NCBI GenBank assembly: GCA_001724245.1
Contig: MEDX01000030.1
Span: 1-39,807 of the forward strand
Source of the DNA: Fonticula-like sp. SCN 57-25
Lineage: Eukaryota > Nucleariida > Rotosphaerida
Reading direction: 5' to 3'
DNA length: 39,807 bases
The notes below the pieces were generated by a model, which did not search any database, had not been told where the DNA came from, and saw nothing but the letters and a program-made list of their open reading frames with translations. Shown here piece by piece: positions 21,521 to 30,401 of the stretch. The first letter of the stretch is position 1, and each line of letters starts with the position of its first letter. Position numbers and translations under genes: made by a program.

Positions 21521-24037
21521 ATGAGCACCATGGACTTACGGCCTTTTAACGACTACGACTACGTATTGAAGCTGCTACCCGGTCGCCTGGCGCTCGCGAC
21601 AGACTCTGATATGGAGAATGCGATATTGGACGAGGCGAGGAGGGATCCACGGGTGAGAGAGGAGATCGCTGGTTTGGAAGAGAACATATTGGCCTTGGCG
21701 CGGGCCATGGCTAGGTCGGTGGCGGCTGAGAAAGCGGCGACGGTGGCTGAGGAAGCGGCGATGTTGGCTGAGGAAGAGGTGAGGGTGGCTGAAGAAGAGG
21801 CGAAAGTGACAAAGGAGGGGGAGAGTCCGGCTGTGGAAAAGGTTGGAGTGGCTGAAGAAAAGGCGAGAGTGGCTGAGGAAGAGTCGAGAGTGGCTGAGGA
21901 AGAGTCGAGAGTGGTTGAGGATTTTGAAAAGGTGATAGAGGCGGGGAGAAAGTGGCAAAGGGCGGACGAAGAGGCGAGAGTGGCGGACGAAAAGTCGAGA
22001 GTGGCGGACGAAAAGGCGAGAGTGGCGGAGGAAGTGGCGAGACCGTTTGTGGAAAAGGCGAGAGCGGGTGAGGAAGAGCTGACAGTGGACGCGCTGATGG
22101 TGAGAATAGTGGCGTCAGAGGCGAGATTGGCTGCGGAAAAGGCGGTAACGGCGGCGGAAAAGGCGGGATCAGCTGCGGCAAAGGCGAGAATAGCGGCGGC
22201 AGAGACGGGAACAGCTGCGGCAGAGGCGAGATTAGCTGCGGAAAAGGCGAGAACAGTTGCTATACGGTTGGGCAAAGCTGCTTTAAGGGTTGCGGAGGCG
22301 AGAACAGCTGCGACAGAGGCGAGAACAGCTGCGACAGAGGCGAGAACAGCTGTGTCGGAGGCGCGCAATGCTTTGTTTGATGCGATGCGAGCTGTGGACA
22401 GTCGTAGCTGTCCTCGACTGGTTGAAGAAGGCTTCTTCCCTCTTGGGTCGTTGTCGGACGTTCCTTATTCGCCTAAAGCAAACGATTCTGCCCCGAAACC
22501 GAATCGTGGATTCCTCAAGCGCTGCGCATTTGATGCCTCTGTTTTCGTTCAAACAGACGTCGTCAGTCCCTCCAAGGGGTGGATCGCCGATTCCCATGTC
22601 ATGAGGCACGAACTAAGTTTTACCCTTTCGCTTGTTTTGAGATCGCTTCTGGAATGCGTGAATCTCAAGCCGTTTGACGTGGGTTACGACCAGTCGCGCG
22701 AGCTGCTGGAATTCCTCGGAGGCGGTGCTTGCGACGATCCGGCGCAGACATCATACTACGAAGCAGTGCGAGACCCCAGGCACGATTGGCAGTCGGCCCC
22801 CGGATATTTATTCCACTTTAACGACAGGCCACTTGCCTGCGTAGAGGTCAAGTATCCCCGCTCACGCAACCCCGTTGCCGCCCTGCAGGACAGCAGAGTG
22901 CTGCGCAAGGTAAGCGACTATATGAAGGTGGTTTATTTGTTGAGCGGCGTGGAGGCGCAGTTTGCCATTTTGACGGACTATAAGGTAATGATATTTCTCT
23001 GGACAGAGGAGGCGAACGAGCTTGCTGGGGCGGAATTGGCGTTTACGCGCAAGCGGCTGGAGAGCTGGGTGTCGGCTGCTGCTCGACTCCATCCCAAGAC
23101 CCTGCTTGACGTGTACCCAGAGATCATGACGCCCAGACCCGATGAACCGAAATTGGAGGCAGGCGGGCCCGCGCGCCCGAGCTGTGATGTGAAAGAGGCG
23201 CTCAGCAGGTTTGACGTGGGCAACTTGTACGTGTCAGAGCCCTATTATATGGAGGGGAAGCCCGATTCGGTCTCGATGCTGTACTCTGTGCTCTTCAAGG
23301 CTATGCTCGGCTTTCTCTCGCCGAATGTCGTCTTTGAGGACGGCGGCCAGTATGACCTGCAACCGGTGAACGATGAGCCCAGCGATGTTTCGTCTGCTCC
23401 TTTGGGCCGCGCTATGAGTGACCGTCAGTTCCTGCAGTTGTCCACGGTGCGGCCGCCGCGGATGCAGTGGGCGCCGACGCCCGACGCGTCAGACTATGCA
23501 AACTTGATGGACCCACAGACGACCGACTTTAATATTCTAAAGCTTTTTAGGGCGGGTGCAGACGGTCGGGCGGCGCTGGCGTTCAGCAAGGGAGAAGATG
23601 GCAGGACCACGATTTGCGTGCTAAAGATGATGCGCAATGGCAGATACGCGGCCGCCGTCGAGGTGGAGCGCTGGAATCATCTGTACAGCGACGTCTGGCC
23701 GAGAACGAATCCCGCTTTTGCTGTGAACCTTATGGGTCTGGGCGATGAAAAGACGATCGCGGCGGTTGCATTGCCGTACGTTGGCTTGGTGAACTATGAG
23801 ACGACCTGGAAAATGCCCGAGTTTAGGGAGGCCCTGGATGCTGCCATCGAGGATATGGCGCGCAAGGGCTTCCTCCATGATGACCTGTGCAGTCGGCACG
23901 TAGGGTATGTTTACCGTAACAAGGTGATGCGCGTCGTCTTGATTGATTTGACGCGCATGAAGGAGGTCGATTCCGAGGACGAGAGCAAGGTCGCGGAAGC
24001 GATATGTGACATGCGCGAGCAGCTGTCTTTAAAATGA
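21521..24037 (+). CDS. Coiled-coil / PD-(D/E)XK nuclease-like / kinase-like protein, Crinkler-type effector candidate
   Basis: Single exon, 838 residues from the ATG at 21521; an upstream TTG in frame is ignored. Residues about 45-310 are an Ala/Glu/Lys/Arg heptad coiled coil encoded by 21-bp repeats. Residues about 340-500 look like a restriction-endonuclease fold. A helical segment is followed by YLFHFNDRPLACVEVKYP, with the ExK core at E442-V-K444, and then an alternating hydrophobic strand (AQFAILTDYKVMIFLW). Residues about 660-838 are protein-kinase-like. There K702 (CVLKMM), E714 or E716 (VEVERW), a catalytic loop at H786-D-D788 (FLHDDLCSRHVGYV) and D809 (LIDLTRM) stand for the VAIK, alpha-C Glu, HRD and DFG elements, the last being DLT. 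Nuclease plus kinase-like architecture is known from Crinkler/CR effectors of eukaryotes; I infer membership by layout only. No signal peptide is visible. Purine-rich coding, repeats and lack of introns set it apart from its neighbours. Confidence 0.7.
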   Translation: MSTMDLRPFNDYDYVLKLLPGRLALATDSDMENAILDEARRDPRVREEIAGLEENILALARAMARSVAAEKAATVAEEAAMLAEEEVRVAEEEAKVTKEGESPAVEKVGVAEEKARVAEEESRVAEEESRVVEDFEKVIEAGRKWQRADEEARVADEKSRVADEKARVAEEVARPFVEKARAGEEELTVDALMVRIVASEARLAAEKAVTAAEKAGSAAAKARIAAAETGTAAAEARLAAEKARTVAIRLGKAALRVAEARTAATEARTAATEARTAVSEARNALFDAMRAVDSRSCPRLVEEGFFPLGSLSDVPYSPKANDSAPKPNRGFLKRCAFDASVFVQTDVVSPSKGWIADSHVMRHELSFTLSLVLRSLLECVNLKPFDVGYDQSRELLEFLGGGACDDPAQTSYYEAVRDPRHDWQSAPGYLFHFNDRPLACVEVKYPRSRNPVAALQDSRVLRKVSDYMKVVYLLSGVEAQFAILTDYKVMIFLWTEEANELAGAELAFTRKRLESWVSAAARLHPKTLLDVYPEIMTPRPDEPKLEAGGPARPSCDVKEALSRFDVGNLYVSEPYYMEGKPDSVSMLYSVLFKAMLGFLSPNVVFEDGGQYDLQPVNDEPSDVSSAPLGRAMSDRQFLQLSTVRPPRMQWAPTPDASDYANLMDPQTTDFNILKLFRAGADGRAALAFSKGEDGRTTICVLKMMRNGRYAAAVEVERWNHLYSDVWPRTNPAFAVNLMGLGDEKTIAAVALPYVGLVNYETTWKMPEFREALDAAIEDMARKGFLHDDLCSRHVGYVYRNKVMRVVLIDLTRMKEVDSEDESKVAEAICDMREQLSLK
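21848..22042 (+). repeat. 21-bp heptad-coding minisatellite (two blocks)
   Basis: Inside the effector-like gene. GTGGCTGAGGAAGAGTCGAGA occurs twice exactly at 21869-21910, preceded by a diverged unit at 21848-21868. GTGGCGGACGAAAAG-type units follow at 21959-22042 (four units, the last three beginning GTGGCGGA). Each 21-bp unit codes one heptad of the coiled coil. Confidence 0.85.
22310..22351 (+). repeat. 21-bp tandem repeat, two perfect copies
   Basis: The 21-bp unit GCGACAGAGGCGAGAACAGC plus T is repeated exactly at 22310-22330 and 22331-22351. Related diverged units extend upstream through 22140-22260 with an Ala-Ala-Glu-Lys-Ala pattern. Confidence 0.85.
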
Positions 24038-24072
24038 GCTGCACCGCCTATGAAACGCTTTTCAAACGTGCA

Positions 24073-24088
24073 CCGTGCCATGGCACGG
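24073..24088. repeat. Perfect 16-bp palindrome downstream of the effector-like gene
   Basis: CCGTGCCATGGCACGG, 36 bp after the stop codon and followed by a T-rich tract. It could be a 3'-end structure, a protein-binding palindrome or chance. Confidence 0.5.
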
Positions 24089-24286
24089 CATTATTTTTAT
24101 CATTGATGTAATATTTTCATGAGACGCAGATAAGAGTTAATATATGAAAAAACTGTATTTCAAAAAAGAAAATGTGTACAATACATGTGAACGACACAAT
24201 TGACCTCAACTACATGAATGAAAAAAAAAGCAGCAACAATAGAGACTGCACAAAATGCTTTCTGACGTTATGGGGGTTGGGCATGA

Positions 24287-26860
24287 TTAACCGCGAGTTG
24301 CCTTCAAATGCAGGCCTTGAATAACAGAAATTAAGGAACGGAGGTCCGAGTCGGCGGCCAGACGCAGCGGACGGGTAGCGCGGAGCATGGCGTCGTAGGC
24401 GTTCATTTGGGCCGACATTGAGTTCTTGTTGCCGGTGCGGTACCAGTATACCTCCTCGGTGAGGCGCTCGACAACAATGTTCTCGTTCAGGGCGGCGCGC
24501 ATATGGAACTCCCAGTCTTCGGCGCCGAGGCGGTCGGTGGAGAACCCGTGCAGCATGTCGAACGACTCGCGGCGCGCCAAAAAGGTGGGCCCGCCAAAGA
24601 CGTTGACGAGGGCGCCCGCAGCAATGGGACCGCCCGGCACCGTCCACATCTCGTGCCGCTCGGGGTCCTGCAGCGGCGACTGAGAGCGGAAGTACACGGC
24701 TCCCGTCATCACAATGTCGGCGTCGGTGTGGCAGCCCACGCGCAGCAATGTGCTGATCGCCTTTGGCATGAGCATATCATCGGCGTCCAGGAAGAGAATC
24801 CAGCTGCCCTTGGACTTGGCCGCGCCCTGGTTACGAGAGTCGCCCAGGTAGGTGTTGGTCGGCTTGCGCAGAACCGTGATCTTGAGCGGTGAGACGCGCT
24901 GCTCAACCTCGTCGAGCAGCTGCGCTTGGCTCTCGGTTTCGCTAAAGTCGTCCACAATGATAATCTCGACGTTGGGGTAGTCCTGCTCCTCGACGCTCTG
25001 AATGGCGTCTAGCAGAACCGGTCCGGAGCGGAACGAGGTAATGATGACAGAGATGAGCGGGCACTCGCAGTTGCTGGTGCGCGCCAGGTGCTTGCGGACC
25101 TGCGGCGCGGTCGACGAGCGCGCGCGGAGCCACTTGTGCTGGTCGAGCGCGGACGACACGCGGATCGGGCTTGGCAGCTCGGCGCCGGTGGGCAGCAGGC
25201 TCAGATCGGAGCGCTGGCCAACCTTGACGGCAAGCTCAAACAGCGAAGCGAGTGCGTCGGGCGCCTTCATGAGGGCGTCGGCGGGGCGCGGGAGCACGGC
25301 GCGGGAGCCGCCCTCGGTGAGGAGGTGCGCCAGCGTCTTGGCGAGCGCGTAGCCGTTGGGCTCGATGAGAACGTGCGCTTGGTCCGCGGGGTGGATGAGC
25401 TCAACGGTGCCGCCGACGGCGGTGGCGATGAACGGAATGCACGCCGTGAGCATCTCGAGGACGACATTCGGGCAATTCTCCATGGTTGAAGGCGAAACAG
25501 CAAGGCCGCGGTGGTTGCGGAGGTACTGCTGGGCGGCCTCGGGTGACTCGGCAGAAAGGATGGTCACGACTGTCTTCGGCCAGCGAACGAGTCGGCTGTT
25601 GATGTACACGTCGCCCGTTGGGCCGTCGAACGAGACGGGCTTGACGCGCGCCAGGAAGGTGACGCGAGCCGGCACCTGCGACGGGGGGAGCATCTCGTAG
25701 AGCTTGTCAATGGCATCGCAGAAAATGTCAATACCCTTGAAAAAGTCGGTCTTGCCAAAGAACACGATTTCCTCAAACGGAAGCGCGGTGCCGTAGGGGC
25801 AAGCGTCGAGGCGGCCCATGCGAGGAACCTGCGCGTCTTCTCCGTTCGGCTTGAGCGTCGGCGAAGGGATGGACGCGGTGTTGGGGAGGTTGGGAATGAC
25901 GTAGACGCTTTCCGGCATGACCCAGCCAGCATCGTTGACATAGTCGGCGATGAAGGTCGACGGAGCCAGCACAATGTCACCATAGCGGACGCTCTGGCGC
26001 TCGGTCCAATCGGCGATGAGATCGTTGTGCGACTGCGGCAGGTTCTTCTGGTTGTTGAGCGCCCACAAGTGCGGTCCGTGAAGAACGGGCATGAGCGTGA
26101 CGGCAGAGAAGGCCTCACCCTGGTGCTTGGCGCGCGCAACGTCAAACCCGACACCCATCCACTCGTGGTAGACGAGCGTGTCGCAGAGAGGCTCGTGCAG
26201 CCGCATCCACTCGTACAAATGGCGACTGTAGGTCTGATAACGAGGACCGTGGATGCGGGGATCGCGACGATGGCGCACCATGCAGATGCCGTCAACGTGG
26301 ATCGACCGGTTGCGCTCCCTCATAAAGGTCTCGTTGTCGACGATGAAGGGATCAAGAAAGATGACGCGAACAAAGTGGCCCTCCTTGCGGAGGAAACGAG
26401 CCAAAAGCCGTGTCGACGTGCCGATTCCGCCAGAGGCCAAGCCAACATATTCCGTCGTTGCGAGGCAAATGTTGCCGCGGTTCTCGGCAGCCGGCGGCAG
26501 ATTCGCGCAAAACGGATCGTACACTAGGCCATTGAACTCGAGGTCGTCCGGCGGCAACATATACTGCGAAAGCTCGGTGCTCTGTGGTTTTGACTTGTCG
26601 ACCTTGCCTTTTCCATCAGCACCCGCGCTCGCCTTGCAGTTTGAAACTGGCCGACGGATGTTATCGCGGCGCTGCTGCTCGCGATGCAACTCGACCGTGC
26701 GATCCACGACGGCCCGCTGCGCCACAAAAACCGACTGAACCTCAGTCTGCACTTCTGCTTCTCGAGGAACCGTCAGGTACGTGAGCAGCAGCAGAGCCAA
26801 GGTAAGCAAGAGAAGCCGCTTCGGCCTCCTTACACCCAGCATCGTTGCGTGCGTCCGCAA
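24287..26860 (-). CDS. Type II membrane double glycosyltransferase (GT4-GT2 fusion)
   Basis: Single exon, 857 residues. A hydrophobic segment at about 14-29 (RLLLLTLALLLLTYL) with basic residues before it suggests a Golgi/ER signal anchor, with the catalytic part lumenal. The first catalytic module is GT4-like (GT-B). It has the Gly-rich GLASGGIGTSTRLLARFL near residue 135 and the donor-site signature ENCPNVVLEMLTACIPF with AVGGTVELI around 460-490. The second module, from about residue 600, is GT2-like (GT-A). It has LISVIITSFRSG, NVEIIIVDDFSE, the metal-binding DADD within WILFLDADDM (about 690) and the catalytic-side GAEDWEFHM. Two transferases in one chain suggest building of a repeating or sequential glycan. 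Donor and acceptor cannot be told. The gene is divergent from the methyltransferase gene, and the spacer has three CACGTG boxes. Confidence 0.87.
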   Translation of the reverse strand: MRTHATMLGVRRPKRLLLLTLALLLLTYLTVPREAEVQTEVQSVFVAQRAVVDRTVELHREQQRRDNIRRPVSNCKASAGADGKGKVDKSKPQSTELSQYMLPPDDLEFNGLVYDPFCANLPPAAENRGNICLATTEYVGLASGGIGTSTRLLARFLRKEGHFVRVIFLDPFIVDNETFMRERNRSIHVDGICMVRHRRDPRIHGPRYQTYSRHLYEWMRLHEPLCDTLVYHEWMGVGFDVARAKHQGEAFSAVTLMPVLHGPHLWALNNQKNLPQSHNDLIADWTERQSVRYGDIVLAPSTFIADYVNDAGWVMPESVYVIPNLPNTASIPSPTLKPNGEDAQVPRMGRLDACPYGTALPFEEIVFFGKTDFFKGIDIFCDAIDKLYEMLPPSQVPARVTFLARVKPVSFDGPTGDVYINSRLVRWPKTVVTILSAESPEAAQQYLRNHRGLAVSPSTMENCPNVVLEMLTACIPFIATAVGGTVELIHPADQAHVLIEPNGYALAKTLAHLLTEGGSRAVLPRPADALMKAPDALASLFELAVKVGQRSDLSLLPTGAELPSPIRVSSALDQHKWLRARSSTAPQVRKHLARTSNCECPLISVIITSFRSGPVLLDAIQSVEEQDYPNVEIIIVDDFSETESQAQLLDEVEQRVSPLKITVLRKPTNTYLGDSRNQGAAKSKGSWILFLDADDMLMPKAISTLLRVGCHTDADIVMTGAVYFRSQSPLQDPERHEMWTVPGGPIAAGALVNVFGGPTFLARRESFDMLHGFSTDRLGAEDWEFHMRAALNENIVVERLTEEVYWYRTGNKNSMSAQMNAYDAMLRATRPLRLAADSDLRSLISVIQGLHLKATRG

Positions 26861-26876
26861 AAAGAATCTAGACGCC

Positions 26877-26959
26877 CACGTGGATAGACGAGCTCTTCAG
26901 AAATGCACGCTAAAATTAAAAATACCTCATCACGTGACCAAATAAACCCTTGTCACGTG
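26877..26959. promoter_or_regulatory. Three CACGTG boxes in a divergent promoter
   Basis: CACGTG at 26877-26882, 26931-26936 and 26954-26959, in the 166-bp spacer between the glycosyltransferase and methyltransferase starts. The latter two lie within TCACGTGAC and GTCACGTGA. CACGTG is the classic bHLH/Cbf1-type site. Confidence 0.6.
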
Positions 26960-27026
26960 ATTGTTTTGCGATCGTCCTTCATCGAGTCGATTCGACGCTG
27001 TGTTAATCATCCGGACGCTGTCCGCG

Positions 27027-27954
27027 ATGCTGAGCAGCACGGCAGTCCGTTCAGGTGGCAAGGGGGCTGCCGTCCAGGGTGGTACGTGGACTGGAGGCGA
27101 GGCGCGGGACCTTTTTGTCGCGCAGAGCGGCGCGTACCGCGACTTTCGTCCGGTGTACCCTGCCGCACTCTACGAAGCGATCAAGGGGTATGCCTCGATA
27201 AAAAATGGCGCGAAACAGGAGCTTGTGGTCGATGTCGGGTGCGGATCGGGCCAAGCGACAGTCCCGCTGTCCCAGCTGTACGAAAGAGTGATTGCATTTG
27301 ATGCGTCCGCGGAGCAGGTCAGAGAGGCACCCGCCCTGCCCAATGTTGCATACAAGATTGGCGCCGGCGAGGAGATTGACAGCATTGTGGGCGGTGATGA
27401 TCATGCGCACGTGGACTTGATCACGGTGGCGCAGGCGCTTCACTGGGTCGACGTGTCCCGCTTTTACCCAGCCGCCGCCAAGGTTTTGCGGCCTTCAACA
27501 GGCGTGGTACGCCATCCCTTTGGACCATCGTGATGGCCGGCCGCTGACGTTCCACTAGCTTGCCACGTGGGGCTACCAGACAAACACTTTTCCGGGGCGC
27601 AATGACGCCGTGGCGGTCCTGGACGAGCTTTACAATGGCGTACTGGGCCCGTACTGGTCGCCTCGCCGGCACCTGCTCGAGAACGAATACGCGGGACTCG
27701 AGCCAACGGGACCAGACTTTGTGGATGTCGAGCGAGCCCGCCTCAAGATGCAGGCCTCAATGTCATTCGGCCACTATATTGGATACCTTCGGTCGTGGTC
27801 CGCGTACCAGACGTACCTCAAGAAGCACCCTGACCGCGCAGATCCCATCGACGAGTGGATGCCGAGGCTGCGCGAGGCGCTGCAGGTTAAGGATGACACG
27901 GAATCTGTGCTGATCGAGTGGCCGCTTTTCCTTATCCTCTCTCGTCGCTCTTAA
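27027..27954 (+). CDS. Class I SAM-dependent methyltransferase (type 11, Crg1/YHR209W-like)
   Basis: Exons 27027-27506 and 27559-27954; 291 residues. The start is the first ATG in frame. An upstream open stretch has only a TTG. The N-terminal FVAQSGAYRDFRPVYPAALY corresponds to the 'Y--YRP-YP--L' entry of yeast Crg1-type enzymes. SAM-binding motif I is VVDVGCGSGQAT (about 68-79). The acidic residue of motif II sits in VIAFDAS, and the conserved post-motif TVAQALHWVDVSRFY follows. The second exon supplies the substrate-side cap, including LSRRS at the end. Relatives methylate small molecules; the substrate here is unknown. The 52-nt intron has a GTACG donor and a CTGAC branch-like motif. Confidence 0.85.
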
Positions 27955-28476
27955 TGTAGTGTTTTCGTACAGTATTCATGACCGGTTCCCATGCGGATAG
28001 AGAATATTTAAAAGTCTGACTTTTGTGTACTTGTAGTGAATGTAGTATTTACCCAGTGTTAGGTTTGTAATTCTGAATGCATAATACAATACAAAATATC
28101 ACAGTATCCTTGTCTTCAGGCATTCGTGTCTAGTACTATTTTCCTATATGTTTATTTCCTTTGGAGTTTATACGTTGTATTGGTGTGTCGCGTTGTCGTT
28201 GATCTACCCAGAGGATACCCTCACGGGCAGTGTACCAACCCCGCCGAAAGGGTAGTTTTCACAGCCTTTCTGTTTTGATCTCGCGACTGCGTAGCGCGAC
28301 CACTCGCCATTGTGCAATAGGCGGTGACGCGACTCTATGCAGCCTCTTCAAAGTGCACGTCGAATCGCGCGCGCGCGAAAGGTCATGACGAAAAAATCGT
28401 GCAAAATTGTGGGATGCACCTTGAAACTGTTAGGATTTGGCGGGAAACCGGTGGTGCGCTCGGTGCGGTTCCAACG
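27955..28476. other. Intergenic region and RMI1 promoter
   Basis: 522 bp between two genes on the same strand. The first half is AT-rich, as expected for a 3' flank. Near 28365-28380 there is a short (CG)n run. An E2F-like box lies at 28436-28447. No tRNA or other RNA gene is recognised. Confidence 0.5.
28436..28447. promoter_or_regulatory. E2F-like box upstream of RMI1
   Basis: TTTGGCGGGAAA, 29 bp before the RMI1 start codon. It matches the canonical E2F/DP site in both halves (TTTGGCGG and GGCGGGAAA). RMI1 acts in S-phase recombination control, which suits such a site. A further TTTCCCGCCC lies in RMI1 intron 2 (near 29130-29140). Confidence 0.5.
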
Positions 28477-30333
28477 ATGGCGGCCGCGGCGGAGGTTCGC
28501 CCGTTTCTGGAGCGGCAAGGCGCGCGCCCACGGCTAGAATGGCTTGACGCTAGACTTGCGCAGGGTTGGCATCAGGCCGAGGGGGATCAGATCAGGTTAC
28601 CATTCGGGGGTGGCGCTGCCCCGGCGACGCCGGCCGGACAGGCGTGGGCGGCGCTCGTCCATGCCGACATTGCCGAGTCGTCTCTGCCTGTTCTTCAGGC
28701 GAGCTTATTGGCGCCCGGGCGGAACCGCCTTGTCGGAATGTATTTATTAGAGTTGCGCGACGTGAGGGATGTTGCGTCATCCTGCTTGGCGCAGTTGGAG
28801 CGCGCAGAAATGAGCGGGAAAAATGAAGGTGCGCCACCCTTGAGGAATCCCTGGTAGCGGGCGACTGACGCTAGCACGGCGTTTTTATAGAACAATGGCT
28901 CGACGCACTGGCGGGCGATGACGACGACAATGCGGATGATCAGCCTGGCAGCGGAGGAAACCAGGGAAAGAACAGCAAAAAAGGCCCACCAGCACCGCGG
29001 TTCCGTGCCCGACGCGCCCTGCGACTCACACTCTCCGACGGCGTGAGTACCGTCAGCGCTTTTGAAGATTCGCCAATTCCCGAGCTGAACGTGTCGCTTC
29101 CTGTCGGCACCAAAGTGCGCTATTTCCCATTTTCCCGCCCATTTTAAACAATTTTCGCGCAGATTTGCCTTCGCGACTGCGACGTGTGCAACGGCGTCAT
29201 CTTTCTGGGGCCCGCCAACGTGAGCGTCCTTGGCGGCGCCCGCCCAGACTGGGAAGAACTTTATGGCGACTTTCCTTCGCGCCTTCGCCGCGCTCTGCAG
29301 TACATTTTCACTTGATGCCAAGTCGCTTTACTGACCTTTTGCTAGGGACCTGCCAAACAAGGACGCGCCATCGGAAGCACCGGCGGCAGCCCCCAAGAAG
29401 CGGGCCCCGCGCGAGCCGAAAGAGCAGCCACCAGCAAAGGCGGCTCGCGTAAAGAAGGCGCCGGTGGAAAGGGCGGCGCCGGTGGAAAGGGCGGCGCCTG
29501 CGGTGCCACCGCCCGCGCCACCACGAGCAGCGCCAGCGGATGCTGCACTGGGAGGGCTGCAGGACAGCGACTTTGATGACGACTTTGACGATGACGACCT
29601 CTTGCTTGGCCGCGTGCCGGCGCGCCGTCCGCCCGCTCGCGCGCAGCCGCCGGCGCAGCCGACCCCGCCGGAACCTGCTCGCTCACAGGCAACCCCGCCG
29701 CACGCTGTGCCGACACCGCCGGTGACCCTCTCGCCGGTGCACTCGCCGGCTGTGGCGGCACCCGCTTCGACGCCGCGACTGCCCGCTCTGTCACAGCTTC
29801 CGGCCAGGAGCGCGGCCGCGGCGGCGCCTCCGTCGACCAACTGGGGCGTGCACCGGCTCGCCGACATTGCCGAGCGGCCGCCGGCCTTTCCGGTCAACGT
29901 CAAGGTGCGCCCATTCTTTAATATTCATTTTTCTAACCGCGCTGCTTGATAGGCCGTTGTTGTCACCTGCATTGGCCGCATGCAACTGGACCACGCCGCT
30001 TTCTCCTTCCAGGCTGTCATATCGGACGGCTCGGCCGCCCTGCAGGTCCTCTTTTCCACCCCCGTGGTGACCGAGATGATGGGCGTCGACCCCCTCGCCT
30101 ATGCCGCGCTGCCAAAGGAAGGAAAGGCGCAGGCCCGCGCTAGCCTGATGAACGTCATTCTGCGTAAGGAAGCGATTTTCCTGCTCGACTGCAGCAAGCA
30201 GGGCAGCGCCATTCCCGAGATCCGCAGTCACCGGTCCCTCTCGGTGAGCGACGCCCACACGCAGGCGGGCGTGCTCGCGGCCTTTATGGCCGACAGGCTC
30301 GACGCCCTGCCGCCCAACCCATTCCCCGTGTAA
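28477..30333 (+). CDS. RMI1: RecQ-mediated genome instability protein RMI1
   Basis: Exons 28477-28828, 28891-29114, 29163-29299, 29346-29904, 29953-30333; 550 residues. The start is chosen at the ATG that gives the usual RMI1 N-terminus (LEWLDARLAQG helix). A DUF1767-type helical region (HADIAESSLPVLQASLL) precedes the OB fold. The OB fold reads ALRLTLSDGVSTVSAFEDSP, then ELNVSLPVGTKICLRD, GVIFLGPANVSVLGG. A long disordered Pro/Ala/Asp-rich linker (about 240-415) follows. A second OB-like domain (CIGRMQLDHAAFSFQAVISD) ends the protein, as in longer metazoan RMI1. RMI1 binds topoisomerase III and a RecQ helicase to dissolve double Holliday junctions. The introns are 62, 48, 46 and 48 nt. The gene is convergent with U11-48K, with stop codons 69 bp apart. 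Confidence 0.88.
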
Positions 30334-30401
30334 ATTCAGTGTGTTTTATTGTACAATCAGGGCTGACCCTAATGAATTCTATGATTTTATTACATTGGAC
30401 C

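Noticed and set aside
21711-22181. 156-residue Pro-rich ORF on the minus strand
   Set aside because: Mirror of the heptad repeats of the effector-like gene; composition is explained by the antisense of GAG/GCG codons.
28324-28476. Longer N-terminus for RMI1
   Set aside because: The extra 51 residues are unlike the family and would place the E2F-like box inside coding sequence.
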